Part shown: positions 10,335 through 21,791 of the stretch, piece by piece
Numbering within the stretch: position 1 is the first letter of the stretch
Layout: the number at the start of each line of letters is the position of its first letter
Assembly (NCBI RefSeq): GCF_009730915.1
Contig: NC_052484.1
Coordinates: 1,364,001-1,428,000 of the forward strand
Length of the DNA stretch: 64,000 nt
From: Dioscorea cayenensis subsp. rotundata
Taxonomy: Eukaryota; Streptophyta; Magnoliopsida; Dioscoreales; Dioscoreaceae
Reading direction: 5' to 3'
The notes under the pieces: model-generated
Seen by the model: only the letters and a program-made list of their open reading frames with translations
Told to the model about the DNA's origin: nothing
The model's database searches: none
Made by a program: the position numbers and the translations under genes

Positions 10335-10899
10335 TTGAAGAGAATAACAAGCACCTAATAAGGGAGAGAAGGGTGATCGTTCAAGTGAACTGAGAAAAGC
10401 CCCAAGTGTTTGATGAAATGCCTGGGTTTTTCTCTAGCTCAGTCAAGAAATCAAAACAGACAAGTGAAAAGAAAAGGTTTTTTACTGGGCTAATCAAAAA
10501 CTAGCACTACTCATTGAATATATATATTAACTATTACAACTTAACAGACAAAAGAGCTAACACCCATTGGTTAACACCCAATCCAACTTCCCATTGGTCA
10601 CTTTAAAACCTTAAAGTGAACCGGCATTGGGTGTACACTAACACCCATAGATATTCTAATATAATATTCATTCTTCAACAAAAAGTCTTTGATTGCTTCA
10701 CCTACTGATCAGTCAACCATGCTTATCTCCTTACTTCTTCAGAGAGCCATCCCGAGCTGAAGAGTATCATCCCGGCTGCCATGTCTGTTGTCCTTCTTCA
10801 CACCATGCTCCTTCTTCATCTTGGTCACGTTGTGATCCTCCATATCACGTGCTCACACGTTCACTACTTGCTTGCTGTCTTCAATCATTTCTTCAACAG
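10335..10899 (-). repeat. 5' LTR of Copia A, complete
   Basis: 565 bp with TG...CA ends on the plus strand (start tgaagagaat, end tcttcaaca). It is the full-length LTR copy and carries the promoter for the minus-strand transcript. Confidence 0.85.
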
Positions 10900-11050
10900 A
10901 AACTATATACATATGAGAATTTATAAGAGAATATATAGACATATATTGAAAGTATCTTACTTTGCTAATACTTTGAGTTTCGATTCGAGAACCCTAGAGA
11001 ATTTGCTTGTTGTGGTAGGGTTTTTATATATATATATATATGTATGTAGT
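10900..11050 (-). pseudogene. Orphan promoter and first exon of duplicated peptide gene
   Basis: This matches the peptide gene's TATA box (here 11022-11030), non-coding exon (from 10961) and donor GTAAG (10956-10960). The rest of the intron and the coding exon are missing; Copia A begins at the left edge. Copia B is inserted at its right edge, separating it from the upstream sequence at 15364. It is therefore a promoter with no coding sequence of its own, oriented toward the 5' LTR of Copia A. Confidence 0.75.
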
Positions 11051-11556
11051 TGATAATCACTATATGGAAACTAAAGATCAAGAGAAACAACTTTTGTATT
11101 CAAAGTAAAACAGGAAACTCACTCTATTATCCTTGAAAATTCACACAAGCACACAGTATATATTAGAAACCAGAAAAAAAACCTCATATTCTAATAATAA
11201 AACACACAATATATCCCTGTAAAAGTTCAGTGACTGAAATGATACGAGCCAGCTTAGTCACAAGTTCTCCTCTGCTTCACCGCTTGACCGGCTTTCATGC
11301 CTCGAACTTAATACAAGTTTCTTGGTCATCAAATCACAACCATCCATCAGAAACACAATCCAGGTCTTCTCAGCTGCCTCGAACTTAAACTTTTATCTTT
11401 GATGGATTATGGGGTTGTTCTTCCTGCCTCAAACTATGTGTTCTCTTGATCTTCCAATCCTGGCCACTCATCACCTTCCCTCCGATTCTTCAACCAACTT
11501 AACAGACTTTTAAACACAGGAAATGACACAGCTACCCTTTACTTCTAAACTATTTA
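11051..11556 (-). repeat. 3' LTR of Copia B, truncated
   Basis: It starts with 'tgataatcactatatgg' and matches 14728 onward until 'aaactattta', then switches to gag sequence. The right LTR continues for another roughly 100 bases beyond this point. Confidence 0.9.
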
Positions 11557-12346
11557 TATTTGCTCTCTGATTACCATATCTAGAATTGTCACCAGCTTTC
11601 CCTCTACCTCTAAACCCTCCAAATCTACCTCTTCCTCTCCAATTAGTTCCATCACTTCTTGAACCTCCCTGCATTACAAAAGCTTCATGTTTCTCTGGCC
11701 TTTCAGTAAATTGATTGAATCTGGCCTCATGAGCTTGAAGAGAGCCACTCAATTCATCAAGAGACACCTTTGACATATCCCTTGCTTCTTCAATTGAAGT
11801 CACTGCATGAACAAACCTTGATGATAAACTCCATATCACCTTCAAAACCACTTCAGAATCTTTCAACTCACTTCCCATGCCTCTAATTAGGTTTACCACA
11901 GCCAATACTCTTGTAATATAATGCTGAATTGTTTCATCTTCTTTCATCTGCAAAAGATCAAACCTTTGCCTCAAGGTTTGCTGCCTAACTGACACCATCC
12001 TTGAAGTCCCTTGATTCTCATGTTTGATATGATCCTAGGCCTGATTTGTAGAATCAAACCTTTCAATTCTGTGCAAAATTGTCTCATCTACTGCTTGTTG
12101 TAATAAGAAAAGAGCCTTGACATTATCTTCAACTTCTTTGTCTATTGGTTCTTTTGCACTAATGCCTTCCTCAATCACCTTCCACAGCCTTTGGGATCTA
12201 AAGAAGGTCTTCATTCTGTAACTCCAATGCTCATACCCATCTCCTCTAAAAATAGGCAACAATGTGTGAGATATATCAGGTGTTGGTGTAGAAGATGAAC
12301 ATGAAGCCATTGATTGAGTAGTCTTCACTTCCTCCTTGCTCATCAA
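11510..12346 (-). pseudogene. Copia B gag remnant with a nonsense codon
   Basis: Two collinear segments (12346-12035 and 11998-11510) lie in the same frame and are interrupted by a TAG at about 12035, probably a former TGG. The N-terminal segment carries the UBN2 gag signature (YEHWSYRMKTFFRSQRLW). The second segment carries the helical gag part and an Arg/Gly-rich tail (WRGRGRFGGFRGRG). The frame then leaves gag and ends inside the 3' LTR. The CCHC knuckle and all of pol are absent. Confidence 0.85.
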
Positions 12347-12368
12347 TCCTCCTCAAATCACCTCACAT

Positions 12369-14570
12369 TGTCACGCCCCAAACCTAACCGGGTACGTGGC
12401 AATTGCCACGATGACAAGAAGTGGGTCCCACAACGACCCCACATTCGGGTCGCCGTAAGGCTCAATATAAACCTGTTATCACAATTATATAGCTAGAAGA
12501 CGACATAGTAAAATATCACAATAGGGTTCCCTGATACTAGGGACCCTAAACACAAATAGCATCAACAACAGTACAAACCAGGGTTTTAAGATACAACCCG
12601 AAAATATAAATACAAGAACCACATATAAGGTCAAGTCTAGTGGATCCATAAAGGGTCATGCATACTATAACAAACCTAAACAAGAAGAACAGATAGACCA
12701 CTCTACTGCTGCACAACACAACTCTGTCCAACGTCGCAGTCTGAAAAAGAAGAAAGGGGAGTGGTGAGTAACAGATGTTACCCAGTGAGTGGTGTCAGCA
12801 TAGATGTAACAGAGTGATAAAGTATTTCAAATAGTAATTCCAAAAATAATAATAGCATATAAAATCAGTTCCAAGTATTCAACATATTAACAAGTAACAC
12901 AAGATTTATCAATAGTAAAAGCAAATAACATTTTAAAATATAATGAACATAGCTCCAAAATACATGCTGGCCTAAAACAATTCCCACACTAATCGTGGCC
13001 GCGACTAGCTGTGGGACCACCAAGGAGTTTTTAAAACTTTTTAAAATTTAAAAGGGTGCCTTTCCTTGGCGTTGGCCACTGAGATCCCCGTGTGGTGACC
13101 CCGGGTTTCTCACATAGCAGAACCCTCTGTCAATGGCTCCGCGCACCTCTTGATCAGGGTAAACCAGGATTAACCACGCCGCCTCCCATCAGGCCGGACC
13201 ATGGAACCCCGCACTGCAGTGTCGGACTAAAGTCCGCCGTCACCATCAAAACTGAATGCTACAATAAAATTCTTTTCCAATTTCCAATTCAAAGAATCCA
13301 TCGTACAATGTTTAAACCAGAAAATATACATCAAACCATGTTCCATTTGCATATAAATGCGGAAATATACATCAAACCATATCTCATTTGCATATGAATA
13401 CAGAAATGTACTTTAAACCATATCTCATTTGCATATAAATACGGAAATGCAAGTAAACATGTTTCTTTCAAAATAAATAGGTATAAGCATTCTAGGTTTA
13501 ACCATTTCAAGTAAATTCGTACTCAAAATATATATCAAAGGAAATCAATTTATCATCAAGTTTATGTGATAAAACACATGAAGAAATACTTTAGTACTCT
13601 TATTAAATCTATGCAATTATAAATTTTAACCACTCACAGAACCAGTCGTCTTGTCCTGAGACGCACTCACTGATCAGCGAGCTCCTTTCCCCTTAGAGGA
13701 CGCTTCGCCACCTAGATACAAGCATGGAATTCAAATTCTAATGAACATAAGAATGATAATCACAAGAAAATGTATAAAAATACAATTATACATGTCTAAT
13801 ACAAAACATTAGGGTTTTAGGGCAAAACATCGTCATTTTGGACCCAAACTACATCAAAATGGAGTAAACCTAGTTCCAATGAGTTCAGGGTAAGAAGAGC
13901 TTCAATGTGGACCAAAGAAATACCAGAAAAGGCTCAAAAATTTCGGTGCTACATTAACTTCGAAGTTGCTACAGTAAAACCGCCCTTATACTATGGTTTT
14001 CTCCCAATTTACAACTCTAAATCAAAAATTTTCTTCTACAACATTCTCATACATGAATCATAAATCATTGGCTTCAATTTAAGCCTATAAATCATCAAAT
14101 CCATGAAGAATTTAAACTTTTTATACATTTCTAAAAACAAGGAAATACGGGGGAAATACAAAACAAAAACATTGGATATAAGGCTTACTAGATTCGGGAG
14201 TGAGGGAGGAATGAGTTTGGTATTTAAGTTCGCCGGAAATTCTCGCCGGAAAAAAATTTTCTTCTAAGGTGATGGTCGGCCGAACAAGAAGCAAAGAAGA
14301 AGTGAAGAAGGAAAAGAAGGTTCCAGGTTTTCTCTCATTCATTTTCTTTTTCTTTTTTTTTTAATATATAGGAAATGACCTAATTTCCCTCTTAATGGAA
14401 AAATCATATAAAATGGATCCAAATGACGGAATTGCCCCTGATTTTTTTCACATAAAAAGCTACTATGCAAACATGCAAAAATGCAACTACTACTAAATGA
14501 CCATTTTACCCCTAATGCAAGCATAAAAATCTAAATAGGCCCGAGGTCTAAATCAGGACAGGGTACAACA
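12369..14570. mobile_element. Solo LTR, 2.2 kb, Ty3/gypsy-type
   Basis: It is flanked by a perfect 5-bp target duplication, CACAT (12364-12368 and 14571-14575). It starts TGTCACGCCCC and ends GGGTACAACA, a near-palindromic pair like the TGTAACACCCC...GGGTGTTACA ends of long-LTR plant chromoviruses (Tekay/Del group; family call by analogy). No internal coding region or second LTR is present, so it is the product of LTR-LTR recombination. A TATA-like run on the minus strand near 14364 may mark its own promoter. It sits in the leader of Copia B between the primer-binding site and gag. Confidence 0.85.
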
Positions 14571-14715
14571 CACATGACCACACAAGCCAACAAAAATAAA
14601 AACACCAACTACAAACCAAAATTCAACAACAAACAACAACTTCAAATTCTCCAACACCTCACACAAAGACAAAGAACAACAGCTACAAACAAAACCCAGA
14701 ACTCACACCATACAA

Positions 14716-14726
14716 CTCTGATACCA
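14716..14726 (-). other. Primer-binding site of Copia B
   Basis: The minus strand reads TGGTATCAGAG, complementary to the 3' end of initiator-Met tRNA. It lies one base inside the 5' LTR. Confidence 0.9.
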
Positions 14727-14727
14727 C

Positions 14728-15363
14728 TGATAATCACTATATGGAAACTAAAGATTAAGAGAAACAACTTTTGTATTCAAAGTAAAACATGAAACTCACT
14801 CTATTATCCTTGAAAGTTCACACAAGCACACAGTGTATAACAGAAGCCAGAAAAAAACCTCATATTCTAATGAGAAAACACACAATATATCCCTGTAAAT
14901 GTTTAGTGACTGAAACGATATGAGCAAGCTTAGTCGCACCACATGCGTCAGGTTTTCCTCTGCTTCACCGCTTAACCGGCTTCCATGCCTCGAACTTAAT
15001 ACAAGTTTCTTGATCATCAAATCACAGCCATCCATCGAAACACAATCCAGATCTTCTCAGCTGCTCGAACTTAAACTTTTATCTTTGATGGATTACATCT
15101 GAATCACACGATCACTGACCTAACCCCGATGCTGGGGTTGTTCTTCCTTCCTCAAACTATGCGTTCTCTTGATCTTTCAATCCTGGCCACTCATCACCTT
15201 CCCTCCGATTCCTCAACCAACTTAACGGACTTTCAAACACAGGAAATGACACAGCTATCCTTTACTTCTAAACTATTTACACCAGGACAATTGAATTGTA
15301 CTTTCACTGCTTCTTCACTGCAATCTTTTCTGAAATTCGTTCATTCTTCAATCAATTCTAACA
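14728..15363 (-). repeat. 5' LTR of Copia B, complete
   Basis: 636 bp, starting tgataatcac and ending aattctaaca on the plus strand. It is directly followed by target duplication GTAGT and the resumed duplicated upstream region of the peptide gene. Confidence 0.9.
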
Positions 15364-15800
15364 GTAGTAGTGATCCTTATAATTCTAAGGGCATGGGAGA
15401 TAAGATTTGAAGTTAGTGGTAATAGAATTTTCAAAGCTTGTCTGATTACTATTAAGAACCTTTTTTTTTTCTTTTTTTATATCAAGTTTATCATGTTTTG
15501 GACTCATAAAAATGCAGAAGACTAAACTGTTTGTTTTTTACGAGTGGAAGCATCTGCTCAATCGATCAGTGGGAAAACTATTGTGATAACTTGCTCTCCA
15601 TCTCTTTGGAAAGCAATCTTCATCTTCATAATTTTGCCAGTTACATCAGAATATACTTTTTCATCTGGAGGGTCAAATAATGCTTAAGCAGAAATATCCT
15701 CTAACCATCCCTTCTTGATAATTGGGCAGTACTCCCATCTCTGTGAACGCCAATCATATATACTATCATTTATGAGAAAAACAATGGAATTAATAAAATC
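15364..15800 (-). repeat. Segmental duplication, copy B (upstream part)
   Basis: This continues the match to 3075-3420 after the Copia B insertion. Relative to copy A it has about 110 extra bases at 15655-15765; copy A may have lost them. The match fades after 'aaaacaatggaattaat'. Confidence 0.75.
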
Positions 15801-16420
15801 ATAGTTTTCTTGCACCTGTAATGGATTATAATCTTTAAGTAGAAAACCAGAACATGAATTATCATATAAAAGATGAAAGGGATTAAATACTTCTTTGTCT
15901 ATGCAATCAGTCATATTGTTCATGTGTTGATATATACATTCATACAAAATCTTGAAAACATGTATTTTGTATTTTGTTATTTTTTTAATTTGTGTCAGAA
16001 AGAATGACATTGGGTGAATGATTTGAAACGTATATTTAGTTTATCCCTTTGCAAATCAATATGTAATTTGTGATTAAAGAATGGTGACCTCTCTACCAAG
16101 ATGCCATATTTTGCCATATATATTAGCGTCTCTGATGATGCTATCTATTACGTACTAAGATACATAAACAAAAGTTTTGGAGAACCACCACCATTTTATA
16201 CGTAGGTATTATAACTAAATTAATGTCTGAAATCTAGATTAATGTTATATATTTTGCTCCTAACTAAACTCAAACTAAATATCCCATGGATTTTTTAAGT
16301 TTAATAAAACTTTGAAGTTAAGTTCATATCATGTTTAATGTAACTCATAGGACACTAATGTTCACCAGATCAATGCATACAGAATAGTAATATATATATT
16401 TAAAATTATATGATCAATAA
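15801..16420. other. AT-rich spacer, no gene seen
   Basis: A minus-strand reading frame of 108 codons covers 15684-16010. It has low-complexity composition, no recognisable domain and overlaps the duplicated non-coding DNA, so I do not call it a gene. Confidence 0.4.
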
Positions 16421-17015
16421 CACTATAAGAAAATTATAGCTTAAATACAACATTTTTTGTTTTTAATATGTTGCTAATTCAATTTAAAAAAGATTGAAAA
16501 TTAAATATTTCGGTTCTTAAAACCCTTGTCAATTTAATTAGCAATGGAAGTAGTAGTATGTTACTGGTGTTAGAAATGAATTAGCAATGGAACCAAGTCC
16601 TGTTGCTAAATTCTGAAAATAAAAATTAAAAAAATGTATTTATAATCTGTTTTTAATTTAAATCCATTGCAAATCTGTTTTAGAATTTAGAAACTGATTA
16701 AAAATTAAATTAATTCTATTTCAAAAATTAGAAATTAGAAATAAAAAATCTAAAAGCAAAATGTTTAATAATATGTTAATAAAACATATTTGTACATGTC
16801 TATTTTCAATTTGTCCGTAATTCGTTTCCAATAGCAGCAAATTAGAAAAGATATATATGTTGTTTCTAAATTAATAACAAAACTTATTTCTATTTCTAAA
16901 TTAAAAACATATTTTCATTCCATTTTTTATTCAGTAAAAAATTCGTTTCTAAATTTCCATTTCTAATATGTTTTTACTAAATTTTCATTTTCTAATTTTG
17001 CAGAATTTTATAGTG
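16421..17015. mobile_element. Non-autonomous CACTA (En/Spm) element, 595 bp
   Basis: The ends are CACTATAAGAAAATT and, inverted, CACTATAAAATTCTGC. Subterminal copies of 'ttagcaatggaa' and its complement 'ttgctaa' are typical of plant CACTA termini. The flanking triplets are TAA and AAA, an imperfect 3-bp target duplication. The interior is AT-rich and has no transposase. Confidence 0.75.
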
Positions 17016-17029
17016 AAATAGGAGTTGGC

Positions 17030-18400
17030 ATGAAGGGTGTTAAGTCTGATGACACAGATTGGCATTATATGACAAGCCAAGTAGTGACATGGCAAGAGGA
17101 TGGTGACGTGACTATGATGACTCATCAAAGATTGTGTTTAGTAGATATTCTTCTCAATTCAATCATGTGATGTTAAACTATTTTTGGAAAGTACATCAAG
17201 ACTAAAGGATCTCTTCAAAAAAGGCAAGTTTTATTTAAAGTATGTTTATCTATCTTTGGTAAGATCCGGGATAATAAATCATATCTTTGATAGAGCTCTT
17301 TTTTAGAAAGATCTATTTTGAAGAGGGAGAGGAATATCCTAACAAGAAGATCATGAAGATTGTGTGGAACTTTGTTTGGTATGAAGATATTTGAAGAATC
17401 ATAATTAAAGAAGGCAAGAACAAATTTAGTTTGGTGTAAAGGTATCTAGAGACACAAACTAAATAAGGAAAGAAAAAGCCATGGAGATTATCAAGACCAT
17501 ATTTAGCAACACAACTTGAAGGAAGATCCAAGAGCTATCTATGGGTGGAACTATTTATGGAGACTAATCATATATGGAGATTGTTTAAAGATTGCATGAG
17601 ATATGATTAGAGATTTGGAGATCCAAGCATGGATGATTGAAGATCATGCTTGAAGATATTGAAGGCTAAACTTGGATGAAAATGAGATCAAGTTTAGTAA
17701 CAATATTTTATGAGTCAAACGAAGATCATCTGGGAAGACCAAACTTGGGCCAAGTTTGGAAAGAAGATCGGGAGATCTTCGGTGACCATCTTTGGTGAGA
17801 TGGTTGCGTGTGCCTTGGTGGGCACGTCCCTCGGGAGAGGGAGACTTTCGAGGAAGGAAGCGGCTGTAGGCAGGAGGAGTTCGGGTCGAGTCAACTGCTA
17901 TGAGGTGGACTGAAAGAACCGGGAGGTTGAAGGTCGCAGATTTGGGTGCAACTAGCTAGAACTCAGTCATGTTTAGTAAGATGGGTCATGTTGCAATTGG
18001 GTGTTGCAACATCTAACTATGGAAGGTGTCCAAATTAGGAAGCGCGGAGAATTCTAAAAGAGGTAAATTTATTAGACGTCGGTGCGTCTATATAAGAGAT
18101 CCTGCTTGAAGATTTAGGATGAGCCAATCGGTGAGAGACTCCTCGGTGAGAGTTGAGTGAGTGGCCATCGGGCAATCTAGAGAGGATATTCTTTGTATTG
18201 AGAGAGTGGGAGAGTGAGAGAGTGAGAGAGTGTTGTACTCCTTGTTCTTATACCTTTTTTAGTGAATTGTTTCTTCGGACCTGGCCCCCCAGATGTAGAT
18301 ATGGTTGTGTCAAACTGGGTTAACAATTTGCTTGTCTCCTTACTCTTGTTTGATTATATGTGTATGTGTTCAAACTTTACGTGAGTTTTTTTTTGTGGCT
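17030..18400 (+). repeat. Copia-type LTR remnant
   Basis: It has the composition of a plus-strand LTR. An upstream region leads to a TATA box (ctatataag at 18088-18096), followed by a short 5' leader, a purine-rich 'gagagagtgggagag' stretch and a U5-like part ending with a 'ccccccagatgtag' block, as in Tork/SIRE-type Copia LTR ends. No partner LTR, coding region or target duplication was found. It could be a solo or truncated LTR. Confidence 0.45.
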
Positions 18401-18690
18401 TTTTCAATTTATGACACTTGGCTCTTTGCAGCTTTAGTATAAGTATAATATTGCAGATCAGCATGACGAAACCAATGACTCATTTTAGTATATAATTCTT
18501 TTTAACTCACGTAAAATATTTTATTATTGATGGAAAGAGAAAAAAAAACAGACATTGATAGATGTATGACACTAATTTAATTTGTACATCAAAAGTAATT
18601 AAACTTCGAGGATCTCAAACAGTTGATTTCAAATATTTTAATATAATTTATTCTAGTTAATAATTGAATCAAGTTTCATTTTACAAGATA

Positions 18691-18963
18691 CTCCTCTATT
18701 TCTTTTTATCTGTCATAAATTCTTGTTTTTTTATCTGTCATTTTAAACATCAAAAAAAGCATTTATTATTATTATTTTCAAAATTAGTATAACACTCAAT
18801 TTCAATTCATCTCTTGAAATTTAATATGAGAGAGAAATGTAAAGATATAAATTATGGATAATTTTAAAAAAATAATTAATTTTTTATTAAATTAAGTGAA
18901 ATAACTAACTTTTTTTTATGTGAGATTCGATTATTTACAACAGATAAAAAGAAACGGAGGGAG
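18691..18963. mobile_element. Stowaway MITE (Tc1/mariner type), 273 bp
   Basis: TA target duplications lie at 18689-18690 and 18964-18965. The terminal inverted repeats are CTCCTCTATTTCTTTTTATC on the left and, inverted, CTCCCTCCGTTTCTTTTTAT on the right. The interior is non-coding. It belongs to the same family as the elements at 44137-45261. Confidence 0.85.
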
Positions 18964-18965
18964 TA

Positions 18966-20700
18966 ATTTACTAGATGAAGGAACAAGAGATAAAAATAAA
19001 GATGGTGGATGAAAATGATAAGTGCTAGTGGATTAATGGAAGCAACCAAGTGGGTGTTTTATATATTAATCTAATTAACACAATGCTATGACACATATTA
19101 TGAGAATATTTTTTTTACCTAATTTTTCAATAATGGTAGGGCACGCATCAAATGGCAAAGATATTGTAGGGTAAAAGTTAAGCCACAAATATTGATGATA
19201 GTAAATAATTTTTTTTTTTTTAAGAATGTGGAGCATTGCGTTTAAGTGGAAAAAACTGTTTAGTTATCATTGTTGAAGCCTAATTTTATCACTAATATTG
19301 TAATTATTGGACCTTACATTGTGCCCACAGAAATTAGTGTTCAATGCACTAATTATTTGAATATATATTCTTTTTAATTAATTAATGTAATATCTTGCTA
19401 CTGTTGTATAAAATATATCTCTATTTTCAGTGATTTATTGGTTTATAATGATAGTAACAACAAATCTTTAAAAAGGAACACATGCTGAAGGGTTTAATCA
19501 AAAGCACACAAAATTCCAAGGAAAGACTACTGAAGGGGTTTTATTTTATTTTTATTTTTATAATTATATATATATATATATATATATATTGTGTTCAAAA
19601 CTACATCTTATGTGTGACGTGTTGATGCAAAGTGTTTGCTCAAGAAAACAATATTATTGTGTAGTGTTTTTGTTTGTCATGGTGGAATTAAATTGAAGAT
19701 GGAATGGAGAATAATTTATTTATAAGAAATTCAATTTATTGAGAAAGAATTTTAAATAAATCTAGAAATAATTCTCAATGTTTATTCCAATATATATTTT
19801 TTCAAAAATATTTCATATATTTTATATATGTCTTTATGTTTATTTGCACCATAATATTGAAACACATCTATCATAGATTTCATGCTTAGAAAATATCTTG
19901 GATGAAAATTAAAAAAAAAATGAAAAGTATAGGTATTATACTGAATTTTAAAAAATTACATATATTAAAAAAATTTTGAATAAAAAAAAATTAATCTTAT
20001 GTTTAATTAAACCTCCTATATAAAATGGTTACCATGACATAAACAAATAAAAAAATAAAAAAAATAAGAGAGTTCATATTAATTAATATTTCAAATACAA
20101 ATAAATAAAAATCAACATTGAGAAAAATAGATGAAAAATTAAAAATTACTTTATCCCTTAAAAATCTCATCTTGGGTATCAAACAATTAAATAAAATTAT
20201 TAATTATAATAATTAAAGTGTATCTCTTATTGAGATTTAATTATATAAAATACCATTTATTTAAATCATTAATTAAAATAATTACAACTAACAATAATTA
20301 AAATACGATATCTAATTTGAATATTTAATTATAATAATTATTTTCAATAATAATGTTTAAAATATTTTATAATTAAAAAATTTATTTAAAATATCTTATT
20401 GTATTTATATGTATTAACTATTAAGAATATAAAAGTAATTTTATCAAATTCTATTTTATTCTCAATATTCTTTCCATCAAACACATTTTTCAATCAAATA
20501 CATTTTTCATTCCTATTCATATGCCTATAATCTCATTTGTATTCATCATCCCATTCTTATTCCGAGAACCAAATGTACTCTAACTTTATTGGCATTGAAT
20601 TCTTTAAGAATATTTGTGTTTTGCTGAGTATGTAGTTTTAAATATCAGTTTATATAGGGTAAGAAACTGTATATGTGTATCGAAGGATTAATTTTGCGTC
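18966..20700. other. AT-rich spacer, possible hAT-like MITE remnant
   Basis: No gene. A (TA)n microsatellite lies at about 19566-19590. The stretch 19658-20581 ends with a block that reads, inverted, 'agagtacatttggttctcgg', and starts with a weakly similar 'gtgtttttgtttgtcatgg'. This is reminiscent of MITEs with GTTTGGTT-type termini. I found no convincing target duplication. Confidence 0.25.
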
Positions 20701-20760
20701 ATGCACAGTGCATGCCTTTGACAAGTGGCTTGTCCACATTTTATTTTTTTTTAAAAAAAA

Positions 20761-20970
20761 TTCATGTTTGTAATCATCACTTTAACTATCAATCATATTA
20801 GTTTTATTGTGTGTAGGATCTCCTTCAATGCCTAGCTTGGTGGCATGGCCACAAAAATAAAAATAAAAATAAAATAAAACAAAATAAAAAATCCATGCAT
20901 GTAATTATCACTTTAACCATCAATTGCGTGTAGGATCCAACCCTTTGAAAACTTGGTGGCATGCCCACAA
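20761..20970. repeat. Two-copy direct repeat upstream of carbonic anhydrase gene
   Basis: Blocks at 20761-20852 and 20891-20970 share 'taat(c)atcactttaac(t)atcaat', 'gtgtaggatc' and 'cttggtggcatg(g)cccaca'. The second copy contains a perfect RY motif, CATGCATG, at 20894-20901. RY motifs are bound by B3 factors of seed and storage-organ genes; relevance here is an inference. Confidence 0.65.
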
Positions 20971-21068
20971 CCATATTTATTAATTTGGGTGGAATATCCG
21001 CAAATATATATCTTTTTTATATTGCTTGCCTACATTGCACTCACTTAGTTCTATATATTTACTCTTAA

Positions 21069-21077
21069 CTATAAATA
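21069..21077 (+). promoter_or_regulatory. Probable TATA box of carbonic anhydrase gene
   Basis: CTATAAATA is followed by a short 5' leader ending at the strong splice donor CAG|GTAAG at 21130-21131. That arrangement fits a non-coding first exon at about 21100-21130, spliced to the exon with the ATG at 21792. Another acceptor-like site (ttttgcag) lies near 21356. Confidence 0.45.
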
Positions 21078-21791
21078 CTACCGAATTTCCATTAAATTTG
21101 CAAGATCATCTCTTTCTTAATTCTCTCCAGGTAAGACTATCTAATTTTTTAATTTTATCTCTACATCCTGATCTCTCCCTCTTGCATAAACTCATATGCT
21201 TCCAGAGGGGGTTCCCTGATCTAGAAGCACTACCTTTTTAAATCTTGATTATATATATCACTAATTGGGGGATTAGTCCAACCAATTTGCTAACTGGCCT
21301 TAATTTCATGCTTAATCTTTCACATATATAACATTTGCTAACTCGATCTTTTGCAGTGTAATTGGTAACTGTTTAAAGTTTTTTAATTTCATAATCCAAT
21401 CATTCCTCCCTATAAACCTCATAAATAAATTACAAGGGTAGATCAATACGTGTATATATGAACTTGAAAGATATACTAAAGGTCATAATCCTTTTTTTTT
21501 AAAATTTTTTTGTACAATCTTAATATATACATGTATAAGGTTATAATTTTAGTATAAGATGATTTTTCTTTTTCTGTTGTTTAATTAATAACCTTAAATA
21601 CATTAAGGGAATTACTCAAATACTCAATTTTATATATATATATATATATAAAGATCCTATCCACCCCCTCCTTATCTCTGTTTTTTTCCCTAAATAACCT
21701 TAAATAAAGCATTAAGGGAATCATCAAGGTAGGAAAAATGGCCTCTATAACTATTATCTCTTGATGTAGCAGTAACAAGCTAGGTTCAAAG

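Larger units (their letters stand above)
5944..10899 (-). mobile_element. Ty1/Copia LTR retrotransposon A, coding-intact
   Basis: Minus-strand element. The 5' LTR is at 10335-10899 (565 bp; TG...CA ends). A primer-binding-site-like sequence is at 10321-10331, gag-pol at 6163-10314, a polypurine tract at 6323-6331, and a 3' LTR at 5944-6322. The 3' LTR lacks its last roughly 185 bp (the part next to the 5' LTR's primer-binding site), so the left terminus and target duplication are lost. The shared LTR part (about 380 bp) shows roughly eight differences, so the insertion is recent. The right junction lies in the 5' UTR intron of the duplicated peptide gene, and the counterpart of that gene's coding exon is absent on the left. 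This suggests a deletion that removed both. Confidence 0.9.
11051..15363 (-). mobile_element. Copia-type LTR retrotransposon B, internally deleted
   Basis: The 5-bp target duplication GTAGT is at 11046-11050 and 15364-15368. The right (5') LTR is at 14728-15363 (636 bp, TG...CA). A perfect initiator-Met primer-binding site is at 14716-14726. A gag remnant lies at 11510-12346. The left (3') LTR at 11051-11556 lacks its first 130 bp in element orientation. One deletion removed everything from the gag nucleocapsid region through pol and the start of the 3' LTR, so gag reads directly into LTR sequence. A solo LTR (12369-14570) interrupts the leader. It cannot encode its own reverse transcriptase. 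Confidence 0.9.

Noticed and set aside
15684-16010. Minus-strand open frame of 108 codons
   Set aside because: It has no recognisable domain, overlaps duplicated non-coding DNA and has AT-driven composition.
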